Assembly (NCBI RefSeq): GCF_015074785.1
Contig: NZ_CP042464.1
Span: 1,922,001-1,986,000 of the forward strand
DNA: 64,000 nucleotides
From: Segatella copri
GTDB taxonomy: Bacteria; Bacteroidota; Bacteroidia; Bacteroidales; Bacteroidaceae
Direction of reading: 5' to 3'
The position numbers were made by a program, and so were the translations under genes. The notes beneath the pieces are model-generated. The model ran no database searches and was not told where the DNA came from. It was given only the letters and a program-made list of their open reading frames with translations. Positions 61,464 to 64,000 of this stretch are shown piece by piece (positions within the stretch are counted from its first letter, which is position 1; each line of letters begins with the position of its first letter).

Positions 61464-61472
61464 GCAAAGGTA
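61464..61472 (-). promoter_or_regulatory. -7 box of the B12 uptake operon
   Basis: The minus strand reads TACCTTTGC, matching TAnnTTTGC, just before the riboswitch 5' end. The terminator of the upstream gene lies immediately next to it. Confidence 0.65.
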
Positions 61473-61484
61473 CTATAAAAAAAT

Positions 61485-61546
61485 GAATAAAAAGATAACT
61501 TTATCCGCTTTTTTATTCCAGCAAGGATAAAATTATCTTTTTATTC
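61485..61546 (-). terminator. Terminator of the HAD phosphatase gene
   Basis: A 22-bp inverted repeat with one mismatch (61485-61506 and 61525-61546), loop 18 bases, followed on the minus strand by ATTTTTTTAT. It separates the HAD/glycerate-kinase genes from the B12 promoter. Confidence 0.8.
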
Positions 61547-61556
61547 AGAGTTCAGT

Positions 61557-62195
61557 TTATTCTTTTACGATTTCCAGGAGTTCTGCGAAATCATCGATAA
61601 TCCATTCGGCAGAGGCGAGCTGTTGGCGAGTTCCGTTGCCATAAGTCACAGCACAGGCCTTGCAGCCGGCATGATGCGCCATATTCACATCGAAATTCAT
61701 ATCGCCCACTACAAGGGTTTCATCTGCCGTTCCCTTCATCTCCTTCAATGCCTTGAAGACCATATCAGGTGCTGGCTTCGCATGCTCCACATCATCGCCT
61801 GCAACAATGGAAGAGAATATATCCTCCAGCTGCATCTGATGCACGTATCCATCCAGCGAGCAATGGTTTCGACTGCTGGCCATACCCAATACAAACCCAC
61901 AGCGATGCAACTCTCTCAGGGTTTCTATTACATGAGGGAAGGGCTGCACGATCATCGTCTTTTTGTTCTCCAGGAAAATCTCGCGATAGGTTGCTGCGCA
62001 TTCCATTCCCTCCTCAGCACTCATTCCGAAGAGCGAAACGAAGGCCTCATCCAATCGAAGACCGATGGTCTTGGCACAAGCCTCCTCCGATTTCACTTCC
62101 AGCTTTCTTGCACGCATCGTATCCTGCAAGGTCTTCACAATGAGACTCTGCGAATCGCCGATGGTTCCATCAAAATCAAAAATTATATACTTCAT
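61557..62195 (-). CDS. HAD-superfamily phosphatase (Gph-like)
   Basis: This 212-residue protein has HAD motif I (FDFDGTIGDSQ), motif II (GMASSRN), motif III Lys (AKPAPDMVFKAL) and motif IV (VVGDMNFDVNMAHHAG), with a four-helix cap. It resembles phosphoglycolate phosphatase or beta-phosphoglucomutase types; the substrate is uncertain. It is 51 bases downstream of the glycerate kinase gene on the same strand, so a role in glycolate/glycerate salvage is plausible but inferred from linkage alone. Confidence 0.85.
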   Translation of the reverse strand: MKYIIFDFDGTIGDSQSLIVKTLQDTMRARKLEVKSEEACAKTIGLRLDEAFVSLFGMSAEEGMECAATYREIFLENKKTMIVQPFPHVIETLRELHRCGFVLGMASSRNHCSLDGYVHQMQLEDIFSSIVAGDDVEHAKPAPDMVFKALKEMKGTADETLVVGDMNFDVNMAHHAGCKACAVTYGNGTRQQLASAEWIIDDFAELLEIVKE

Positions 62196-62246
62196 TATTC
62201 TTACCTTATTTGAAAACGGTCACAAAGGTACAGATTATAACTGAAA

Positions 62247-63335
62247 CTACAAAGCAAATTGCTCACGAATTGCCTTTATTATGTTATTACGAGCCACTTC
62301 TGGCTTCATCGCCTCATCCAATGGCATTTCTTCAGGAGTAACCTGAACAACTCTATCAAATCCTGCATCCAGCATAGCCTTTCTATCGCTAACTCCGCCC
62401 GATACTAGCCATATTTTCTGATTGGTAACATGCTCAAGAATTCTTTGCGGCAGTTTCCCCATCAAGGTCTGGCGGTCGCTACGTCCCTCGCCCGTAATCA
62501 CGAGATCAGCATCCAGAATGAGCGCATCAACCTCTATTTTCTCTAAAAGCAGTTCAGCCCCTGGTCGTGCCTCAGCATTGAAATATTGCAGGAAAGCATA
62601 ACCCAGTCCTCCGGCCGCACCAGCCCCAGGAGCCGCACTCCTATCATATCCGAAATGCTTGGCACTTACCTCGGCAAACTTCCTTGCCCTATCATCCAGC
62701 ATCTGCACCATCTTAGCATCAGCTCCCTTCTGAGGCGCAAAGACGTGAGCCGCCCCGTTTTCGCCACAGAGCGGATTGGTAACATCCGAAGCCAGCACAA
62801 AACTGCATTCCTGTCGGATTTTCTTCCAGTCGTCGCCCATCGCCTTAAGCATTCCGATGCCACAATCGGATGTGGCGCTGCCACCCAAGCCCACGATGAA
62901 ACGGCGCACGCCCCGGCGATAAGCATTCATAATCATCTCGCCCACGCCCCAGGAAGTAGCCTTCATCGGGTTGCGCTGTTCAGACTCAATCAGAGCCAGT
63001 CCGGCGGTCTGCGCAATCTCGATAATCGCCGTATCATCCACGATTCCGTATTCAGCCTCAATCCATCTCATCAGCGCATCATGGGCATGAATCCTCACTC
63101 GCTCTCCCTTCATTGCCGAGAGGAAAGCATCGAGCATTCCCTCTCCCCCATCACTCATTTCCAGGGTAATAATTTCGGGAGCAACATCATCCGCATTCCA
63201 TTCCTTCACTCCCGAAGCAATCGCCTCATTTACCTCTCTGCTCGAAAGGCAACCCTTATAAGAGTCACAAGCTATTATTATCTTCTTATATCCAGCCCCA
63301 TCCATCAGTCTGAGGCCATCATTTTTCCTATCCAT
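62247..63335 (-). CDS. Glycerate kinase (GarK/GlxK type)
   Basis: This 362-residue protein shows the glycerate-2-kinase family pattern: IIIACDSYKGCLSSREV, MSDGGEGMLDAFL, FIVGLGGSATSDCGIGML, AAPGAGAAGGLGYAFLQYF and ITGEGRSDRQTLMGKLP. It phosphorylates glycerate, feeding it into lower glycolysis. The residues before about 16 (MDRKNDGLRLMDGAG) may not be translated if an inner start is used. Probably co-transcribed with the HAD gene downstream. Confidence 0.92.
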   Translation of the reverse strand: MDRKNDGLRLMDGAGYKKIIIACDSYKGCLSSREVNEAIASGVKEWNADDVAPEIITLEMSDGGEGMLDAFLSAMKGERVRIHAHDALMRWIEAEYGIVDDTAIIEIAQTAGLALIESEQRNPMKATSWGVGEMIMNAYRRGVRRFIVGLGGSATSDCGIGMLKAMGDDWKKIRQECSFVLASDVTNPLCGENGAAHVFAPQKGADAKMVQMLDDRARKFAEVSAKHFGYDRSAAPGAGAAGGLGYAFLQYFNAEARPGAELLLEKIEVDALILDADLVITGEGRSDRQTLMGKLPQRILEHVTNQKIWLVSGGVSDRKAMLDAGFDRVVQVTPEEMPLDEAMKPEVARNNIIKAIREQFAL

Positions 63336-63569
63336 ATCCTATTTATATTATATCATTCCAAGAATCATCGCCTATCAAGCGATTCCCCTTTCAGCCCGCA
63401 AAATTAGCCATTATTCCTGAAACCACAAACCTTTTTGGGAAAAACTTTCAAAAACAGATGCTTCAGATAAGAGCTGATAGAAAAAAGAGGTTAAAACATT
63501 TGGCTATTAAAAAGATTCCTCGTATTTTTGCAGTAGATTTTTCAAAGGTTTTCTAAAGGTTAAAGGCTT
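63336..63569. other. Intergenic region with shared promoter block
   Basis: No gene is seen. Bases 63498-63530 (ACATTTGGCTATTAAAAAG then TTCCTCGTATTTTTGCA) match 29203-29239 upstream of the chimeric gene, so the two share promoter DNA. Confidence 0.6.
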
Positions 63570-63845
63570 ATGTGCAAATATGAAGAAATAGAAGGTTGGC
63601 GACTCTCGAATGGCAAGTCGATTCGGGAAATCAACAATGCCGTACACGATGAGGTGGAACGAATCTACCTGGAAGCGTGGGCGAAGGGCATTTCCGTGCC
63701 GTATTTTGAAAACGGGAAAACCTATCTTGCTAATCCTGATGGAAGCGATGTAGAAGCAACTCTTGATTTTGCAACACGCGAATATACTATCATAAAACAA
63801 GTTGCAGCTCCAGGAAAGGGAAAAATGAGTTACTTACTCCATTAA
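63570..63845 (+). CDS. Small protein preceding a zeta-toxin gene (candidate antitoxin)
   Basis: This 91-residue protein (MCKYEEIEGWRLSNGKSIRE, then NNAVHDEVERIYLEAWAKGI, and a C-terminal half with VPYFENGKTYLANPDGSDVE) lies 33 bases before a zeta-type kinase gene. The arrangement fits a toxin-antitoxin or toxin-partner pair, but the protein does not look like the epsilon antitoxin. Its N-terminal ~36 residues also occur fused to an exported protein at 29263. The function is inferred from position. Confidence 0.7.
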   Translation: MCKYEEIEGWRLSNGKSIREINNAVHDEVERIYLEAWAKGISVPYFENGKTYLANPDGSDVEATLDFATREYTIIKQVAAPGKGKMSYLLH

Positions 63846-63878
63846 TTACTTCGTAACACCTCTTTTTCTATTAAGATT

Positions 63879-64000
63879 ATGAAAAGAAGACCTGAATTTA
63901 CAATTATAGCCGGTCCAAATGGAGCTAGCAAAAGTAGGCTTGGAATATTTTATTCTACAGTAAAAGCTTTTGACGGAGACCTTCTAGCAATGTCTCTTCG
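63879..64000 (+). CDS. Zeta-toxin family P-loop kinase (partial)
   Basis: The first 40 residues are visible: MKRRPEFTIIAGPNGASKSR, then FDGDLLAMSLR at the window edge. FTIIAGPNGASKS is the Walker A of the zeta-toxin/AAA_33 family, which phosphorylates UDP-N-acetyl sugars in the known toxins. The third Gly of the usual GPNGAGKS is Ser here. The catalytic part lies outside the window. Confidence 0.8.
   Translation, partial: MKRRPEFTIIAGPNGASKSRLGIFYSTVKAFDGDLLAMSL

Overview
The window looks like the chromosome of a gut-type Bacteroidales bacterium, most likely Prevotellaceae (Segatella/Prevotella copri-like). Seen directly: many promoters with the Bacteroidetes -7 box TAnnTTTGC, often with TTTG 19-20 bases upstream; TonB-dependent receptors; DUF3822 next to rsmD; a DUF4476 protein; a GH115 glucuronidase; and IS families common in Bacteroidales. 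The genus is inferred from protein style only.

Layout. 1-2.9 kb: minus-strand metal-type locus (HMA protein, TonB-dependent receptor, HYC_CC_PP-like small protein). 3.2-6.5 kb: an AAA ATPase/nuclease gene cut by an ISL3-family element with a perfect 8-bp target duplication. 6.6-10 kb: MFS exporter and M3 peptidase. 10.1-14.4 kb: minus-strand cluster of SprT-like metalloprotein, SGNH hydrolase, MBOAT acyltransferase and two-domain thioredoxin. 14.5-18.9 kb: potABCD polyamine transporter. 19-26.4 kb: tRNA-Tyr, RecD-like helicase, pseudopilin-like protein, DUF3822, rsmD, cardiolipin synthase, dnaG. 26.6-30.7 kb: GH115 enzyme and two exported proteins, one with an N-terminus taken from a zeta-toxin-associated gene.

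30.7-41.6 kb is an accessory island: a rhuM gene split by an IS1380 element, a frameshifted AAA/DUF4143 ATPase, a tandem pair of ISAs1 elements sharing one target site, a frameshifted HU-like gene, a Schlafen/AlbA_2 ATPase with repeat-encoded linker, a truncated third AAA ATPase, an AT-rich orphan gene and a beta-barrel protein remnant. 41.6-47.2 kb returns to core genes: proline iminopeptidase, ribE, and an etfB-etfA-acyl-CoA dehydrogenase operon. 47.3-55.4 kb: second AlbA_2 protein, DUF4476 protein, methyltransferase, MgtC, TlpA-TonB fusion, ettA. 55.4-57.7 kb: a 22-bp phased repeat array and a second, inverted ISL3 copy. 57.8-61.5 kb: a B12 uptake operon (cobalamin riboswitch, btuB-like, btuG-like). 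61.5-64 kb: HAD phosphatase, glycerate kinase and the start of a zeta-toxin locus.

Most notable pattern: each of the three AAA-type ATPase genes, all broken, is preceded by its own dyad-symmetric repeat, one of them three 15-bp palindromes at exactly 33-bp intervals. Separate intergenic arrays phased at 22-23 bp occur at 35.1, 50.0 and 55.5 kb. The ISL3 leader has nested hairpins around the transposase start codon and a consensus antisense promoter. Many single-base frameshifts between 33.6 and 38.4 kb may be sequence errors rather than decay.
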